Origin: Atrina japonica
Taxonomy: Eukaryota; Mollusca; Bivalvia; Pterioida; Pinnidae
Direction: 5' to 3'
NCBI GenBank assembly: GCA_030159075.1
Contig: BROG01000137.1
Span: 557,501-621,500, forward strand
DNA length: 64,000 bases
How positions within the stretch are numbered: the first letter of the stretch is position 1; every line of letters begins with the position of its first letter. The position numbers were made by a program, and so were the translations under genes. Positions 33,965 through 47,121 of the stretch are shown here, one piece after another. A model generated the notes under the pieces. That model did not search any database. It saw only the letters and a list, made by a program, of their open reading frames with translations, and was not told the origin of the DNA.

Positions 33965-34330
33965 TAATTTTTTATATGTGACCACATTTGACAAAACGGG
34001 ACCTATGTTACGGTAGCATGATGACGTAATAGACTGTTGTTCCGCGTTCTGTCATGGTTCGTCATAAAAGTATGTAGTCAGAGAGAAAATAGAGCACCAA
34101 TACTTCTGGTTACAAAATAGGTATCAGATTTGAAAAGCAGCCCACAAGAAAATGGTTGAATTTGTAATCTTTACAAGACAGAACTGTCCTCGAAGATGAA
34201 CTGAAACAAGTTATCAAAGAATGTTGTCAAGGTAAATATTACGAAATGGGAAGTAACCCCCCCCCCCCGACTTTCTGCTGAGTACAAACAATTCTATAAA
34301 AATAGAATGGAACATCTTTAAAATGGACTT
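33965..34330 (+). repeat. Dispersed repeat S, second copy
   Basis: TTCCGCGTTCTGTCATGGTTC, GTATGTAGTCAGAGAGAAAAT, CGAAGATGAACTGAAACAAG, ATATTACGAAATGG and TTTCTGCTGAGTAC, in the same order as 29500-30300. Confidence 0.6.
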
Positions 34331-35540
34331 TTTCATGATAAATAAATTATTAATTTACCAATAAGCATTTCGCCAGTCATAAATAGGGGTCTAATACAAT
34401 TTAACACCACTTTGAGGATTGAGATTTCACCATCCTGCCCTCAACATGGTGTTTGATTGTTTTCTTTCTCACGTTGAAACTATAAAAACGTCTGCATCAA
34501 TCTTTTTAACAAAATACAACACATATATGTTACAAACGTAGTTTCGGCACTTCCGAAATGGACTTTTCACACCCTACAAGGTGATGTAACATTTTACCTA
34601 ACATCTTAATTCGCGGACTAATCGGTCTTAAATAAAAAGCGTACCTGACCTTGCACATATATAGAAAAACATTTCCTACATGTTTTGATACAAAATGCAT
34701 TAACAAAATAAAAAATCTTGCAAGATTTCAAGACCAAATAGTTCAAGTTACATGAATTATAGATATACAACAACACACTTTCAAGAACATCGCAGTTTCA
34801 ATCAAACAGATCACGAATCAATATTGAATTTCTTAATGTTCTTGAAATACCAGAGACCGTCTAACTTGAATTAAGATCTGAAATAGAGTAAACGAGTGAT
34901 ACAAAGAATTTATTGCTGTTGGAAATTGCATGTCATTGATAGGAGCTCGTCTCCGCGAAATGAAACCAGTATTTTAAGTGAGATTCGTCTGTATGATGAA
35001 TAGCTACTTTAGAAATTAGAATGTTTCTTGAAAGTAATGTAAAAAGAAGACGTAGGCTGGCAACTACGCCGTCAACAATATGGATACTCTTCCACACTGA
35101 TGAAAATATATACGCAGAACGACAAGTTGCTATCAAATTGACATAGGCCATAGTCTGGAGGAAACCATTTTTAAAGTTTATTGATCGATTAATATTGCTG
35201 AAATCAAGCTCAATAAAGTATAGAAAACATGCCGGACCTTAACATCGCTGATCTCAATACAAAATGCGATGCAGAAGGTGTTTATCGGGAAATAGAAGCG
35301 TATACTAGTAGACTTGACACTGGTATTTTTCAGCTTCTCTTTGCACTCACATTTGGATTGACCTGGTCGGCTTGTACTCTTCCGTTATACCTGATCTCAC
35401 TTCTGAATTTTCTATAATTCTATTTTTGTCTTATATCGTTTGTTTGCATTCATTCTTACGGACTTCTGTAGTGTTATTGTTTTGGTGTCTAAATACACTA
35501 AACTCAGTTTAACCTTTTGCAAGCGAAATGTCAGTTGTAT
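34331..35540. other. Unannotated intergenic sequence
   Basis: Short frames on both strands (for example 35229-35417 plus) lack any recognisable feature. Confidence 0.4.
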
Positions 35541-35541
35541 G

Positions 35542-35642
<101 letters not shown>

Positions 35643-35644
35643 AC

Positions 35645-36910
35645 AGGGCTATAATTTTGAATCCGAAATAAATTCCGAAGACAATTCTATTGTAAAAAAA
35701 TAATGATACATACCGAAGTACAATAATCATTTTTGTAACTATTCAGAAATTACGTTTGTACATATTTTTTCTAATACAAAATAGCCGCCATTCTACCATC
35801 CAAAAGGCAAACACCAGCGAACTACATTAGACTAAACAAAAACATATATTTCAACTCATTCACCTCTAAAGACACAATTTGAACTGGTCTTAGTCACCGA
35901 TTTACGAGTCCATTGCTGTTCAGGGGTTGATGGATTAAACTGCTGTAAATAGACCGCACTAAAGTCAAAATTATATTCATATTCAACTAACATTAAGCCG
36001 TTATTCTAAAAAGGTCGCAAGATCAAACTTTTTTTCACGCGATAAAAGTTGACTCAATCGATACATTGTTGAATTATCATGCCAACATTATAAATTCTTC
36101 GAACAAATACTTGACAGACAAAAGAATGGAAAATGAAGTGAGGGACGACAAGTGGTCCCAAACCGTTGCTATGATTCTCACGTGACACAAAAGTGTTTTA
36201 CCTTGCAAATGTAGAGAATATCTACCGGATATAGTGACACTTTACAATTAGTTGAAAGCACCTGGATATACAGTAAAATCCATATAACCTAATGGAGTGG
36301 AGTCTTGTGAACCCATTCTTGACCTGGACATGTTTAAATTTTAGGTCAATAAAGCATAAGATTAAAATTACACTGACTAGAGTTATCGTTCTTTCTTGTC
36401 ACCAAACTGAAACATAATAGAGTATCCTATGAGGAATAAAATGTGTTTCCCATGCAGCTTGCCATAACCGAAAAGTCTGTAGAATCATCCATATGATAAT
36501 CAAAAAGTTACACCGTCTCGCCATCTTATGTGAATCAGACAATATATCCTTATTAAAGATAAGGAATTTGTCCGTCCATAGTTCATTTTTTAAATTAACA
36601 AATGCCATTTTTGTTACCTTTGATAAGATCAAATGTACTTTGACAAAGAAATGGCAAAAATACGACTTCCATTTGGAATGAATTGATTCAGTATAAAAAT
36701 GTTTATCGTTGTATCAGACTACTCATATTTAAGTCATTTCATTCATTTCCGTGTACCGTCCGATCAGTTTTACGAAAATATACTTTTTTGGAAAGTCAAA
36801 AAAAAAACAAACCCAGCGAAAAAAAGGAAATCATTTTTAAAGTCAACCGAGGACGTAAAATAATCCTGCCTAACTCCCCGTCGTAAAACATAAACCATCT
36901 AATGCATATA
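35645..36910. other. Unannotated intergenic sequence
   Basis: The 35850-35940 stretch (ACTCATTCACCTC to CAGGGGTTGATGGATTAA) may be a decayed TTAA-type palindrome. No gene was recognised. Confidence 0.35.
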
Positions 36911-36914
36911 TTAA

Positions 36915-37222
36915 AGGGGCATTACTGACTTTTACTACTTGTACTTGATGTACTATAACAAATAATAGCTATACACAGGCATTTAAAATCCTATATATCT
37001 TGAGAAATTAAGGTCAGGTCGAGTGCGGTGTTCGTATACAAATCGTAAGGTTGAGTTAATCAACTGCGATTAAAAAAAATGTCAAAACTGGCTTTCTCAC
37101 GCAATTTTCACAAAATATATAAAAGTTAAAGAATTTGTATGTCTATGTATATCTCTTTTCATATTGAATATCAATCTAGGTAGTAAAAAATAAAAATAAA
37201 ATTTGAAACAGATAATGTCCCT
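36915..37222. mobile_element. MITE family A copy with TTAA duplications
   Basis: TTAA at 36911-36914 and 37223-37226. Left end AGGGGCATTA, right end TAATGTCCCT. The body has TTTTACTACTTGTACTTGAT and CAATTTTCACAAAATATATA. 308 bp, without nested insertions. Confidence 0.9.
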
Positions 37223-37226
37223 TTAA

Positions 37227-37750
37227 TAAACAGACCACCAAATTTCAGCTTACAGCTGAATCAGCAATTCCCTTTGTAAACAACATGGACTGCTAACTGA
37301 CACAAAATTTACACTGCTATTCTAGTCGCTTACAACAGCTTTTAACGATTAGGAAAAATTCAATCTGGACAAAATCCAGCATGTATCCAGTTAATGTAAT
37401 ACTTCAAAATTGATTGTTGTGTTTTGATGTTAAAAAGAACAAAACCTAAACTCAAGACTAAATTCAACGAATTACAACTATAAATAAAACCTCATTGCCA
37501 CATTTAGTAAGTCTATCGTAAAACAGGACAAAACAGGAAAAATCGTGTATGTTAGGCGTAATAACGGCAATATCGCTTTATCTCTATAACACTCTTTTCA
37601 AGCTGTTCTTTGTATTATGATTCTAATTACCTGGTATTATTCGTCCTCGACAATTACTCTCGCTATATAATATGACCATTTTGCCCTTCATCTTCCAAAG
37701 TATCAGCAAATTAACAATAATCCTGGCACAGATGTCGGACAATTTACTTT
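37227..37750. other. Unannotated intergenic sequence
   Basis: Nothing recognised. Confidence 0.4.
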
Positions 37751-37756
37751 CCACTG

Positions 37757-37880
37757 CTCTCTCTGTCTCTATCTCTGTCCTTCTCTGTCTCTGTCTTTCT
37801 GTCTGTCTATCTGTCTCTGTCTGTCTGTTTGTCTATCTGTCTCTGTCTGTCTGTCTATCTATCTATCTCTCTCTCTCATG
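37757..37880. repeat. (CTGT/CTCT)n simple repeat
   Basis: Pyrimidine-rich CTGTCTCT and CTATCT runs of about 120 bp. Confidence 0.95.
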
Positions 37881-37984
37881 AATAAATGAATGGAAGTAAC
37901 GCATCCAAATAATTTTAACAATTACTGAATCATTTCGATGAGATTTTCATCCACTCGCAGTGGAATTATTTTTCACTTTCTCAC

Positions 37985-38160
37985 TGCTTTGGTGGGGTTT
38001 CCATGGACCCACTGGAACCTAAGCTGATTTTTGTGAGAAAGTTTGCTAATTTACTTGCGGAAGGCCGGTGGACTCTTCCCGGGTAATCGAGTTCTCTCAT
38101 CCACAATTAAAAAGTGACTGCCACCATATAACTGAAAAATTGTTGAGTGTTGCGTAAACA
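37985..38160 (+). mobile_element. SINE family C, plus copy lacking a clear tRNA head
   Basis: CCACTGGAACCTAAGCTGAT, TTGCGGAAGGCCGGTGGACT and ACTGCCACCATATAACTGAA, ending GTTGAGTGTTGCGTAAAC. Confidence 0.88.
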
Positions 38161-38164
38161 ACAT

Positions 38165-41100
38165 TAGAAATTCAAATTCAAATCCACTGCCTTGGCATAA
38201 GTGCACAGCACATAGCAAAAGTCGTGGTATTTTGACCTAAGCGACTTTGAGATAATATTTGATTTCAAAAGCAAAAAACGTTTTCTAAAAATATGACAAA
38301 TTCAGTGAGATAAAAGTATTTTCACGGAATCACAGGGAAACAAACCCACCGAATATCAAACGAAATGTTTCATATTTCAAAAGATACAATTATAAAATAG
38401 TTATGTAAATCAGCTGCATAGCAAGCAAATATGACAAAACTTATTCAATACCATGTAAAACTATAACCAGAATTGAATAAGACCTCGAGCCTAGCACGGG
38501 ATGAATTGATGTAGAACATGAAAGGAAATATAAAGAATTCGTTGAAGAAAACGTGATGAACAAAATAGCGGACAAGGACTCAATGCATTTGATTAGTAAT
38601 TGGATACAAAAATAAAACACAACCAAGGGATACAATATATCAGAAACATACAATTCAAACATTCAAAACCATTTCTTTACTTACATTATGAAGTTTACAA
38701 GTATTACCTAGCTCCAAAATTTTCATCTAATTTTCAACTTTACATTGTCACATTTTTGCCCGTATCAAAACAATATCTCGTGGTAAAGTCTTCCTTTGAC
38801 AGTAAGTTCTGATCGGTATTAGTATTAGAAGCGTTGGTATTGATGATAAGATTTTCTTACTTTTAAAATAGATTCAGTAAATTATTTTTATCATATTAGA
38901 TTCACAATTAGATTCATAAATCATATTCAAATTTACAAAGAAATCTTGCAGAATCTAAAAATAAAAATTATATATATAAATATTATATGTATAATTAACT
39001 TACCACAACTTTAACATATGCCGCGAATACCATTGCTATAATCCTGTTTCAAATCATTTAATAATCAATTACCATACACTTGTTGTCCTAAGAAAATGAA
39101 ACTACAACCAGTTTAAAAACTGCAACTTAAACGTTTTTCATGTGGGACTTTATGTCAAATCAACCAATCAGAAAAGCCGATATTTCTTTAAATTAAAGCT
39201 GCGATCACATGCAAGACGAGTATTGACCAAATAGGGCTTAATATACACCTGTCGATTAACAAGCCATTTCAAAAATGTAGCATCAATAACATATTGCGAT
39301 CTGATATTCTCCTCTCGTGCCAGTTAATTAACTCTCCATGGTGTATATCCCCCAGTATCAACAGAACATCAACATGCTTTTCAATACTCATTTGTATTCT
39401 GCTAGTGTTGGTAAAATATCTCAACGATCATGCAAATTTTATTAGGTAATTTTAAGGTCAGACCAGAACGTCTATCTTACATACCTAAAAAGTTAAGCAG
39501 TTTCAAAGACTATACAGCTATACAGTCATATTGTGTTATCGATTAAATTTCAGAACTTTTATTTAAAAAACATTACAACATATATAAAAGTATATTATCT
39601 TTTATTTGGGGGGGGGGCAAATAACGAACGTGTATAAACATATAACGGTATTTAGAAATGATATAAAGTTCATACTCTGGTATCTAAATGTTTCCCTCAC
39701 TGGTCTTTATATCTTTTATTCTAGATTTTTTATCACAGACGACAGCTCAAAGTCGTGGGTCTCCTGCTGCGTTTTAAAACCCAGGGAGCCGTATCACATT
39801 AGATGACTCTCACTTCCTTTGGTCCGTCTAAACGTACATACATCGACTACACGTTTAGAATAAAATCCTTTGTTTTAATCATTTAATACAACGCTTTTCT
39901 TAGTTTTTAGAAAAAAATACATTTCTTTTGAAGTTAAGATTTCATGAACACAAGCTTTAGCGATGTCAATATTATATTTCAGAACACTTACTACAAGCAT
40001 GTGAATTTTTGCGCATTTGATAATAATACTCGTTCTGTGTGATTGTTAGAAAATAATTACGCCAACGAGCTGAATAAATATCATTAATATTTCCAAAGTT
40101 ATAGTTTTATAAAAGAGGTCAAAACGAATGATCTGGACGATCGTTTCTATTAATAAGACGTCATCAGTTGATTGGAAGACAAGGTAGACTGTCTGTTATA
40201 AATATTTAAAAATACCGCGCATTCAACATCAATAGTTTCCAAGATATAATGATTATTTGATCAACAGACAAAATAAATAATAATTCATCCGTATTTCATC
40301 CATTTTTATAGATGACATCGGCAAACATTGGGGATTTAATTTTGAAGTAAGGTAAATACGATTGTAATTATAGAATCTTCCGTTCTTGAAGCTGTGTAAA
40401 CACACCTATCATTTCTATAAACCTGCAGTCGAATGACCTATTTAACCTCAAACATACTCACGTAGGTGACACACTTTTTCTAGCGCTGTAGCAGTATAGA
40501 CTCTTCCTTAATAGCTGGAAGATTTAGATTCCGACCTAAGACTTAATGAAAACTGGTAGTGGCGGGATAAACAGTGAAAGTCGTCACACTAGACATTCTA
40601 ACTTATCTTAAAACTGTGTTCTCGTAACAACGTAAGCATGAAATAACATGACCATAAGTCAGTGGTATGGGTAAAAATTTGTACCACTTTGCTTATTGCT
40701 AATGATATATACAATAAATAACATTTGTCGGAACTAAGAACATGAAAAAACAACAAAAAGATCATATCTGTAATGAAGGAAGTCTTCAGAATTAATGGTT
40801 TCGGATGTATCCCCGATATTACGAAATAAGCATTCGATATAATCATTAAATGAAAAGGCAAAATGATAAGATCTAAGAAATGAATGTCTCAGATTCTGAA
40901 GTACACCCTACATTGTACACTTCATTTAGATATAATTATAGATGAAAATCAGTTAACTTCATGAGTAGCATCACTTTCTTGTTTGTAGTAGACAGTAAAA
41001 CAAAACAACGCTTTTACATAAGTCTTACCTCAGGCCTTTGGTAAGTATTTTTCTTTCAGTAAACTTTCTGTGCTTCAAGATGTTAAGTAAGAAATATCTC

Positions 41101-41340
41101 ATTAAAAACAAGATAATCCCTTTCCTACTCCCTTTATATAAAGCTGTTTGAAGATATAAATATTAAAGAAATAACAGAGCCGCCTCAGAGAACCCGTACA
41201 ACTGTTTTAATATCCGCCAATGTTGACACTTACGAGAAAAACAATATTATTACTTCTCTACGCATTAGATAACTCAAAAATCAAATGAAATTGTAATATT
41301 TCTTTTACTTGCAGATTGGAGAATAGAAAATGAATCATTC
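38165..41340. other. Long unannotated AT-rich stretch
   Basis: Over 3 kb with no recognised repeat family, no frame above about 87 codons and no convincing exon. A G run (39606-39616) and AT-rich runs only. Diffuse regulatory DNA or old decayed repeats cannot be excluded. Confidence 0.4.
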
Positions 41341-41344
41341 ATGA

Positions 41345-41400
41345 CGATAATGAAGATGATGACGATGACGACGATGATGATGATAATGATAATGATGATG
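41345..41400. repeat. (GAT/GAC)n simple repeat
   Basis: About 55 bp of GATGAT, GACGAT and GATAAT trinucleotides. Confidence 0.9.
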
Positions 41401-41548
41401 TACAAAAAAAATATTTACAAATACACATTTACGTAAACAGTCTTGTTCATCTGGACCAAATACCATTGTTAATCACAAAGCAAACCAGTGTGTTATAATG
41501 TTATACAGTTGTTTTGATTTTATAAATAACAATCCATCTATCTATCTA

Positions 41549-42007
41549 CAGTCAATTCTTGAACTATCGCCACTCGATTCATCGCAAATCTCGCAATTAA
41601 ACCACATTTTTACCGGGAACGTTTTTCCTGCTATATAAAATTTCCTTTATAACGCCAAATTCATTATCGCAATCCGCCACTCTGTTTTTTAGAACAAACG
41701 TCCATTTTAAAATGTCAGTCATCTCGACATACCGCCATATGTGATCGTGATTTATAAAGTGGCTAATTGTTCGGAATAGATTGCCAGTGTAATGTCAGGC
41801 AGCAGTTAAAAAGAGCAAGTAATTGAAGAATTAAATATACAAGATAATTATCAACGGTTGTTCAGTTTTCTGCTCATTAAAGAGATATATTTGATAAGTA
41901 ACGGTAAGTCTATTTTCCCCAAGTTTGGAAATTCAATTCATCGCCAAACTCGATATATCGCCATAATTTCTAAATAACAAAAGTGAAGCTTTATCGAGAA
42001 TTGACTG
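41549..42007. mobile_element. 459-bp non-autonomous DNA element
   Basis: TA at 41547-41548. Left end CAGTCAATTCTTGAACTATC; right end, reversed, CAGTCAATTCTCGATAAAGC. Subterminal words TCGCCA recur on both sides. No transposase frame. Confidence 0.75.
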
Positions 42008-42169
42008 TTTCTGTAAACATTTATTCAGATCGCTTGCGCCGTGGTGTAGTAGTGACGCTACTAAGATTACTTTCAAAGCGAATTAGGTACGTGGACGCAT
42101 ACGGGCACTAGATATGAGCCCTCTGTTGGTAGGTGAAGACACATACACGCACAAGTTTATTATAAAGAG

Positions 42170-42305
42170 CAGATACCAAAGTATTAACCGTAAGAAGATT
42201 CGTAAATCGATCTACAGATATGGTAATATTGGAAAGTGAGAAGTGAGAGCAGATGTCATAGAGAAGTAATCCCATGCTGATCGGTAACACCAGCAGTGAC
42301 GTAGA
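42170..42305 (-). repeat. Decayed PLE 3' tail, minus copy
   Basis: Plus-strand CAGATACCAAAGTATTAACC and, after a gap, AGTAATCCCATGCTGATCGGT and ACACCAGCAGTGACG correspond to the tail and its upstream ACCGGT block. Confidence 0.55.
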
Positions 42306-42309
42306 AAAA

Positions 42310-43050
42310 TGATACAACCATTATATTACGTAGACCAACTACGTCATATGTATGCGTGTCAAAATATATGAATCTGACCCATACAGAAACATATATTGTT
42401 ATGACAATAGTCTATAAATTTACCAATTATACATGCTGTCGGCGTTTTGGCTAACTGAATTTTTGTTTGCTTTTTTTTTAAAAAAAAGTTTAATTCAGTT
42501 AAATAGAGAAAACACCAGCAAACTTTACGGCAATTTTATATAATATACCAGCTTTGTTTATGGAGGTGAAACAGGTACATGTAAAGAATATGTCGAATCA
42601 CCAGAAACTACCAATTCCAAAATCTTTTAATTGCAAACTGATACGTCATTGTCCATTTTATGGGCCAGAAAATAAACAACATACCATATGCTTTGTCAGT
42701 TACGAAATACTACAAATTGATTGGCCATCACCACGAGGTGGCTTATGCGCAGTGTTACAATATTTTTATATTTTATATATTCCGGAGGTCCATTTTTTTA
42801 TTTTATTCACGGAGACAATTTTCGATTGTCAATTCAGTATCTCATAATATCCATTGCACACTGATTTATATTGATTGACCAGATAATATTACGACGATGA
42901 CTACTCTATAGCCAATAGTTTCCCATTTCTCACTGACCTACCCAGACGGACTATCATACTACATATATATGACATTGGTGGCGTACAAAAATAGTGTTCA
43001 GGAAACAACACCATAACATGACAAAATTAACTGATGTCTGAGAACAGGTA
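42310..43050. other. Unannotated intergenic sequence
   Basis: A T9/A9 palindrome lies at 42471-42488. Frames at 42554-42878 are not supported. Confidence 0.4.
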
Positions 43051-43053
43051 TGC

Positions 43054-43190
43054 TAACCCAATAGGATTTAAGGGTTATCCAGCCTACTTAGTCTATAGCA
43101 TTTAAGGGTTACCCATTCTGTTTAGCCTATTAGATTTAAGGATTAACAAGCCTGTTCAGCCAATCAGATTTAATGACTAGCCAACGTTGA
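43054..43190. repeat. Short minisatellite, about 35 bp x 4
   Basis: Units of the form (C)CTATTAGATTTAAGGGTTA followed by ACCAGCCTGTTTAGC-like sequence start near 43056, 43091, 43126 and 43160, with substitutions. Confidence 0.8.
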
Positions 43191-43538
43191 GTTAAAATTT
43201 CATACTTACGTAAAGCTAGGATACGACTATTTCTTAATGCTTTAATGCCGGGTTCTTAAAACCTGACAAAAAATCGTCTGTCTTTTATTCCAAGAATTGA
43301 TTTCATTCTCCCATATACACTTTTAAATTCAATTAGTTTTTAAGTAGATCTAGGGTGAGTAATAGAATATTAACAATGTGTTGAGTAGGTGCCGCTGTCT
43401 TTGAGTAAATTAACCGAATATATTTTTGTATTGCATAACATCGTCTCAGTTTTGCACTTTACATGACCAATTTCAGTTTATATTACAAAGAAAAAGAGCG
43501 TTTGAAGATAAACACTAGAGAAGGATAGATATAGCTGA

Positions 43539-43540
<2 letters not shown>

Positions 43541-43590
<50 letters not shown>

Positions 43591-43650
43591 ATAAATAGAT
43601 GGATGGATGGATGGATGGATAAGATAGACAGATAGACAGATAGATAGACT

Positions 43651-43707
<57 letters not shown>
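43541..43707. repeat. (GATA)n microsatellite with a GATG block
   Basis: GATA runs flank a (GATG)n block at 43598-43620 and GACA-containing units near 43625-43645. The long Tyr/Leu/Ser frame on the minus strand is an artefact. Confidence 0.97.
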
Positions 43708-43709
43708 GA

Positions 43710-44165
43710 TGCCACGACATACCTTTGTGGAACTATACAGAGATTTGCCTTTTCATAAGAGGGACTGACCACTATTGCGCTGTTAGTGATCATTATATAC
43801 CTGGAGAAATGCACTAAACTCGTGGTCTTTGACACGACATTTAAGACCCCCGATGATCATATTAACTGCTGAATCGACATGACCATTAGCTGACCTATGT
43901 CCATTTAGGTGATACTGTTGATAAGCAGATATATTTTATACCTGTCGGTAGTATTAGAAAAAGTTATAACGTAAATGATTTCATATCAAAATCTGCAAGT
44001 GACATTCAGTCACCACATTATTGCGTTATTTTGGTAGTATATCTTGGAATATTCTTTTTGGGTTAAAAGAGATATATTGATTTGTCCAAAATTCGTTGTA
44101 TTCCATTAGATATTGAAAAATTAAAACTAACAAATATTTAACAAAACCTGAAGTGTAATATGCAA
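43710..44165. other. Unannotated intergenic sequence
   Basis: Nothing recognised. Confidence 0.4.
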
Positions 44166-44168
44166 ACT

Positions 44169-44212
44169 TATATATATATATATTATATATATTATATATA
44201 TATATACATATG

Positions 44213-44246
<34 letters not shown>
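44169..44246. repeat. (TA)n microsatellite, interrupted
   Basis: TA runs broken by ACATATGAA. Confidence 0.95.
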
Positions 44247-44253
<7 letters not shown>

Positions 44254-44427
44254 CAGTGAAACCTGTATATAGGGGCCACCCAAGGGACCAGAAAATATTG
44301 ACCTTTATATGCAGGTGACCCTTTTATACAGGTTCAATTTAGTTGAAGTATGCAGTCAAGGGACTGGAAAAAACTGGCCTTTATAAACAGGTAATCCTTA
44401 TATAGAGGTGGCCGCTATAGCAGGTTT

Positions 44428-44431
<4 letters not shown>
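44254..44431. mobile_element. MITE between TA microsatellites
   Basis: Left end CAGTGAAACCTGTATATAGG and inverted right end TATAGCAGGTTTTACT. Interior repeats of AGGGACTGGAAAA and GGCCTTTATAAACAGG type. It sits precisely between two TA tracts. Confidence 0.8.
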
Positions 44432-44506
<75 letters not shown>

Positions 44507-44512
44507 TATTAT
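44432..44512. repeat. (TA)n microsatellite
   Basis: About 70 bp TA followed by CATATATATT. Confidence 0.97.
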
Positions 44513-44924
44513 TTGGTTTTTTATTTGTTTTGGGGGGAGTTGGTTATTTTTTTTTTTTTCGTTTTGTTCTCTTTCAATTAATACAAATTCGTGTGTGTGC
44601 GAAAACGTTACAGAACAATACTGTTAAACTGTATTTATTTTATTCGTTATCTACACCACTTAATGGGACTGTTTTCGATTGCTTTATTTTCAAATGGAAC
44701 TATAATACAATGTATATATTTAAAAATTAAAGACTGAACGATTTCGTTATTGAACACAATGTTGGTATTTTGTTTCTTCTTTCTAACATAAAAGCACGCC
44801 ACTGCCATTACTATTTATTAAGTATTAGATAGACAGACTGTTATCTTAACCAATATTTAACATTTCATGAATGCTTTAGCGACATAATTCTGTCCACACA
44901 TGATATTGTTTGTATTAACCAATT

Positions 44925-45192
44925 CACAAGTCGGTAGCGCTCTTGACTCTTGATCGCGAGGTCGTGAGTTCGAGTCCAGCCGGCGGCAGGTTGGTTTTCT
45001 ACCTTTCGAATGAGACAGTAAAACCCGAGGTCCCCTGTCACAGTAGGTGTCGGCACGTTAAAGAACCCTCACTGCTCAATGGCCGTAGGTACCGAGAATA
45101 GGCCAAAATTCGAAGCCCTTCACCGGCATTTGGTGACATCTCCATATGAGTGAAAGATTCTTGAGTGGGAGGTTAAACAACAATAAAACAAC
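44925..45192 (+). mobile_element. tRNA-derived SINE, family A, copy 2
   Basis: The head CGGTAGCGCTCTTGACTCTT with box B-like GTGAGTTCGAGTCCAGCC leads to AGAACCCTCACTGCTCAATG, AGGCCAAAATTCGAAGCCC and GATTCTTGAGTGGGAGGTTA. The tail is AACAACAATAAAAC. This is the best-preserved SINE of the window. Confidence 0.92.
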
Positions 45193-45299
45193 TTTTATTT
45201 AGTAATTATTCTCTTGCATAGATATATGCTCTCTTATTCTTTCGAATACTAAATTTGAAGGATCATTATCTGTACCAATACATTATTTCGATTTTTTCT

Positions 45300-45520
45300 G
45301 CTTTTATTTTTTATATATTCTGTGAAAATAAGGTCAGATCCAGTGTCGTTTGCATATAAAAAAGTCGAATTACCGGTAATCATTTGCAAACGAATAGTTG
45401 CAAAACTTGGTTGCTCAAACAATTTTCACAAAATAGATCTACATGTATTAGGATTTTAACAATTTTTATGCGAGTATAAATTTTTTATTGTTATTGTACA
45501 TCGAAGGTAGTGAAAACGGA
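45300..45520 (+). mobile_element. MITE family A, internal fragment
   Basis: TCTGTGAAAATAAGGTCAG, AACAATTTTCACAAAATAG and TTGTTATTGTACATCGAAGG are interior family words. Both termini are absent. Confidence 0.7.
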
Positions 45521-45945
45521 AAGAAAATGTTATATACAATGTCATATCTTTTTGCTTCTGCATTCAAGTGATTCACTACTATACAAATCTTGGCCTTTTG
45601 AAGTAATGATCATCAATCATGGATCATCACATATTTTTTATGATATTTGTCGTTTTGTAATAGTTGCAGTAAACTTTAAATTTTACAGGTGTGCAGTCAC
45701 AGAAATTCTTTTATTACTGCTATTATTATAAATATAATTATAATCCCATTATTAATGTACTTTGTTAAGTGACTATATAAAATCGAAGTTTTTTAAAAAT
45801 GAATTTCGATTAAAAAGTAGCCATAAATTATTTTATTTTACATGTATAACCAATGCATAAGAATATTATATTTAAGTTTTCTAGTCATTCTTATTGTTTC
45901 AAATTACATGTATTGTTACAAGTTTACAGTTTCACAAAAGTTTAA

Positions 45946-46273
45946 AGGGACATTAGCTGTGTTAACCAAAGCATTTTTCTACATTTACTACTTGTACTTG
46001 ATGAACAATAACAAATTTAAGGGCTATTCACAGGCATAAATAAGGTCAGGTCCATTGTGGTGTACATATACAAATAGTAAGGTTGAACAAATCAACTGCA
46101 TGTGAATAATTGCCGAACTTGGTTTCTCAAGCAAGTTTTACAAATGATATAGGAATTTAAGAATTTTTATCCGTGTTTGTATCGCTTTTTTAGTATTGTA
46201 TATCTATCTACGTAGTAAAAATGAAAGATTTTTTTTTGAAAGAAAAAAAACACAGCTAATGAGTAACGTCCCG
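45946..46273. mobile_element. MITE family A copy with TTAA duplications
   Basis: TTAA at 45942-45945 and 46274-46277. Left AGGGACATTAGCTGTGTTAA, right AAACACAGCTAATGAG then CGTCCCG. Confidence 0.88.
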
Positions 46274-46279
46274 TTAATC

Positions 46280-47040
46280 TGTGTAAGAGTGCAGGAAAGA
46301 AAATACACATTGATTGCTTGTAAGTGTCACATGTACAAAATAATTAAACGGACAACACTGATTGATCTAAGTAATACCTTATCTACGTCACTACGGCACC
46401 GAAGTGCTGCAGACGTCTCACTGTGTTAATTACACTTGATATAATCATTTTTAGACGAAGCTTGAAAACAGTTACAGTACATGGAACAGGTATATAATAT
46501 ATGGAAAATACAGAAACCAAAATTTTAATCTATAAAAGGCCGGGAGGACAGTATACATATAAAGACATTCCAAGATTATTTTATGTTTTCTATCAGGAAA
46601 AAAACCACAAAACGACAGAAAAAAAACACAAGATATTTTTATGAAAACACATGGAATGTTTTATTGCACATTTAAGTATTCTTCTACTATGTTGAAATTA
46701 AATCAAATTTATAAAAACCATATCTTTGGCACACTCTAATACATAACTGAAAATGAAATGTTAGTTTTCAAAATCATGAAAATAAATGTTCATGTTTAAC
46801 TGTTCATTTTAGAGATAGGTTCCAAGCTTTTTCCATACATGTTTGTGTGAATTATTTTTTATTATCTCAAAACCTATCTATCAGCGGATGCTAAACAGAG
46901 AAAAAACTTGGATTGGCCTATTGTGAGAAATAGACTTACGTTGACCTCTGGGACACCAAAAATGGGGGTGTGATGGCGAATCTGGGGTGAGCTACGACTG
47001 CCAAACGGTTATATTCGCCATGACGCAATAGACCAACACG
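46280..47040. other. Unannotated intergenic sequence
   Basis: A diverged PLE tail-like patch may lie at 46505-46565 (GAAACCAAAATTTTAATCT, AGGACAGTATACATATAAAG). Nothing else was recognised. Confidence 0.35.
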
Positions 47041-47047
47041 AATCAAT

Positions 47048-47051
47048 AACA

Positions 47052-47120
<69 letters not shown>

Positions 47121-47121
47121 T
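47048..47121. repeat. (ATT)n microsatellite
   Basis: About 24 ATT units without interruption. Confidence 0.98.

Noticed and set aside
35229..35417. Small membrane protein frame
   Set aside because: 62 codons with a hydrophobic end, but AT-rich composition, no splice context and no similarity that could be recognised.
37757..37880. CRISPR-like or regulatory repeat array
   Set aside because: Simple CTGT/CTCT microsatellite with no spacer structure. CRISPR arrays are not expected in a eukaryotic chromosome.
43478..43835. Minus-strand Tyr-Leu-Ser repeat proteins
   Set aside because: They are translations of the GATA microsatellite.
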